Origin: CAG-791 sp002390025
GTDB taxonomy: Bacteria > Bacillota > Clostridia > Lachnospirales > Lachnospiraceae
DNA: 6,745 nt
Reading direction: 5' to 3'
Assembly: GCA_946543465.1 (NCBI GenBank)
Contig: CAMNLR010000089.1
Span: 1-6,745, forward strand
Positions 5,690 through 6,745 of the stretch are shown here, piece by piece. Under the pieces are notes generated by a model, which saw only the letters and a list, made by a program, of their open reading frames with translations, made no database searches and had not been told where the DNA came from. The stretch's first letter is position 1. The number at the start of each line of letters is the position of its first letter. Both the position numbers and the translations under genes were made by a program.

Positions 5690-6580
5690 TTAGATTCCCA
5701 GCTCGAATTTCAGCTGCGGCTTCATAGGTGCATAGTCGCGCATCTCAAAATCATCGATGGTGATTTCTTCAAAGCTGCATCCTTTCTCCTTGTGGAGAAG
5801 GAGGACGGGCTGCCTGATTTCACCAGAATTGTCTTTGGGACTGTCAATGCTGCTGCCACTGTCCTGCACAGCCAGCTCCTCAGCACGCCGCAGCATCTCG
5901 TGCGCGTTATCGATGTGACGGTCATAAATCTGCTCATTGGCGACAAAGTGGGTAAAAACACCGGGCTCCAGGCCGGTCACGCAGGCGATCATCATTAAAA
6001 GAGCCGCATACTGGATCTCATTGATTCCGCCGGCACCCGAAGCTGTCAGCATATCACCGCTGCGCTGGATCATGCTCATATCAAGATACTTGCCGCGCAC
6101 ATTCCACATGGTAAGAAAAGCACAGGGCGCAAGGCCGGGTGTCTCATGCAGATCTGTCTCCTGCCAGAGAGAGACCACTTTTCGCCTGCCATAGGGGTCC
6201 TTTTTGATGTCTTCAATCAGATTGTGAATCAGATCATAGCGCTTGACTGTCGCTCCGTAGCGCTGCCCGATCGTCCCGTCGCCGATATCCCACGGATCCC
6301 ACCAGGTCACACCGTACTCCTTCATCTCCGACAGCACATTGGTGGGATGCTGATAGATCGTAAATATCTCCCGGATACCCGTCTTCCAGGCCTGGTAGCG
6401 CAGCGTGCAGATCGGGAACTCCCCCTTTGACAGATCATATTTCCGCATCACATGATTCACACTGATCGTGTGGGCGGGAGTTCCATCCTCATATCGGGGC
6501 CTCGGATTCTCATCCATATAGCCGTTGTCCAGAATGTTCTTTATATCATCTACAAGATACTTGTCTGCTTTTGTCATCAT
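5690..6580 (-). CDS. thyA: Thymidylate synthase, divergent ThyA type (296 residues)
   Basis: ThyA methylates dUMP to dTMP using methylene-tetrahydrofolate, in the cytosol. The start at 6580 has AGGAGG (complement of 6592-6597) 11 bases upstream, slightly long; the second ATG at 6577 is the alternative. The frame runs up to 6667 but without a ribosome site. Seen: NPRPRYEDGTPAHTISVNHV (25-44), equivalent to the family's dUMP-phosphate Arg loop; EYGVTWWDPWDIG (88-100); GTIGQRYG (102-109); LAPCAFLTMWNV (150-161) with the nucleophile Cys153; QRSGDML (172-178) with Arg, Ser and Asp for dUMP binding; and INE (186-188) with the Asn that recognises uracil. Differences from typical ThyA: PCH is PCA, LGLPFN is replaced by AGGINE, and DxHxY is NEQIYDRH, so His becomes Gln. 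The length fits ThyA. No folA follows; the terminator comes directly after the stop codon. Confidence 0.88.
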   Translation of the reverse strand: MMTKADKYLVDDIKNILDNGYMDENPRPRYEDGTPAHTISVNHVMRKYDLSKGEFPICTLRYQAWKTGIREIFTIYQHPTNVLSEMKEYGVTWWDPWDIGDGTIGQRYGATVKRYDLIHNLIEDIKKDPYGRRKVVSLWQETDLHETPGLAPCAFLTMWNVRGKYLDMSMIQRSGDMLTASGAGGINEIQYAALLMMIACVTGLEPGVFTHFVANEQIYDRHIDNAHEMLRRAEELAVQDSGSSIDSPKDNSGEIRQPVLLLHKEKGCSFEEITIDDFEMRDYAPMKPQLKFELGI

Positions 6581-6631
6581 AAATGGATCGGCCTCCTGAT
6601 TCTGGATTACATACAACACTCTTTCTTGAGA

Positions 6632-6660
6632 AATATACATTGATTTTGATGTATTGTGAA
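6632..6660 (-). promoter_or_regulatory. Probable thyA promoter, -35 inside the element end
   Basis: On the minus strand TTCACA (6660-6655, one mismatch to TTGACA) is followed after exactly 17 bases by TATATT (6637-6632, one mismatch to TATAAT). Transcription would start near 6625, leaving a leader of about 45 bases. The -35 bases overlap the last bases of the structured segment, so the promoter looks like a hybrid of element end and flank. Confidence 0.5.
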
Positions 6661-6745
6661 GCCTCACACGACTTAAGTCGCGTGCTTCCTACTGCCTGCC
6701 TTGCGGCAGGTCCCCCTTTCGGGGTTCGGACTGCCTTTCCTCTAT
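6655..6745 (-). mobile_element. Possible right end of an IS200/IS605 (TnpB-type) element, cut by window edge
   Basis: The segment ends, on the minus strand, in a hairpin of the kind found at the right ends of IS200/IS605 elements. A GAAGC/GCTTC outer stem surrounds an inner stem capped by TTAA, then CAC and ordinary flank. The transposase or tnpB gene would lie beyond the right edge, on the minus strand. A frame open from the edge to a TAG at 6691-6689 could be its C-terminus, but it is too short to identify. No target duplication is expected for this family, so the boundary near 6655 is approximate. An unrelated structured RNA is the main alternative. Confidence 0.45.
6658..6735 (-). ncRNA. 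Structured minus-strand RNA, possible TnpB guide-RNA scaffold
   Basis: Three consecutive hairpins fold best as minus-strand RNA. CCCC-GAAA-GGGG (6724-6713) and CCTGCC-GCAA-GGCAGG (6710-6695) both have GNRA tetraloops only on this strand. In the third (6688-6658), ACGCGAC pairs with GTCGTGT through a G-U pair that would be an A-C mismatch on the other strand. GGCAGTCC (6735-6728) can also pair with GGACCTGCC (6713-6705), with one bulged base. This competes with the second hairpin and may be an alternative fold or pseudoknot. In TnpB systems such a scaffold ends at the element boundary and the next bases act as guide. That would place the guide from about 6657 downward, pointing at the thyA leader. 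Confidence 0.5.

Noticed and set aside
6581..6667. Longer thyA start at 6667 (325 residues)
   Set aside because: No ribosome site there; it would start inside the structured RNA and include the probable thyA promoter. AGGAGG lies only before 6580.
6695..6745. tRNA-like GGGGTTCGGA segment
   Set aside because: No acceptor, D or anticodon arms can be drawn; the bases fit GNRA hairpins on the other strand instead.
6689..6745. C-terminus of a transposase or tnpB gene
   Set aside because: Fewer than 20 codons are visible, and more than one minus-strand frame is open to the window edge, so no gene can be called.

Overview
The window looks like chromosomal DNA of a Gram-positive anaerobe of the Clostridia, most likely Lachnospiraceae. 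This is inferred from strong AGGAGG-type ribosome sites, mid-range GC, a cytidylate-kinase-like protein of the clostridial type, and a membrane-anchored Hanks-type kinase beside a small XRE-like regulator. No rRNA, tRNA or CRISPR array was seen.

Layout, left to right. (1) Positions 1-752, minus strand: two small proteins, each with one N-terminal membrane helix, in a probable operon; the second is cut by the window edge. (2) Positions 753-1254: a 502-base gap holding a possible 45-codon gene relic and weak promoter candidates. (3) Positions 1255-1851, plus strand: a stand-alone cytidylate kinase-like P-loop protein, closed by a strong hairpin terminator. (4) Positions 2010-5531: a Ser/Thr kinase with three C-terminal membrane helices (minus) diverges from a 154-residue XRE-like helix-turn-helix protein (plus). 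A 461-residue five-helix membrane protein with an acidic stalk and FxLYD-like exported domain follows. The kinase-regulator gap holds phased TCCGGA palindromes and a longer direct repeat. A perfect inverted repeat abuts the promoter of the membrane protein. (5) Positions 5690-6580, minus strand: a divergent thymidylate synthase, separated from the membrane protein by a bidirectional terminator. (6) Positions 6655-6745: a densely folded RNA-like segment on the minus strand. GNRA tetraloops and a G-U pair show the strand, and its final hairpin resembles the right end and guide-RNA scaffold of an IS200/IS605 (TnpB-type) element. The end appears to supply the -35 box of a hybrid promoter for thyA.

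The kinase, regulator and membrane protein could form one signalling unit: an envelope sensor or effector, a membrane-tethered kinase and a DNA-binding regulator acting on repeats in the shared gap. That link is inferred from gene order and the DNA repeats only.
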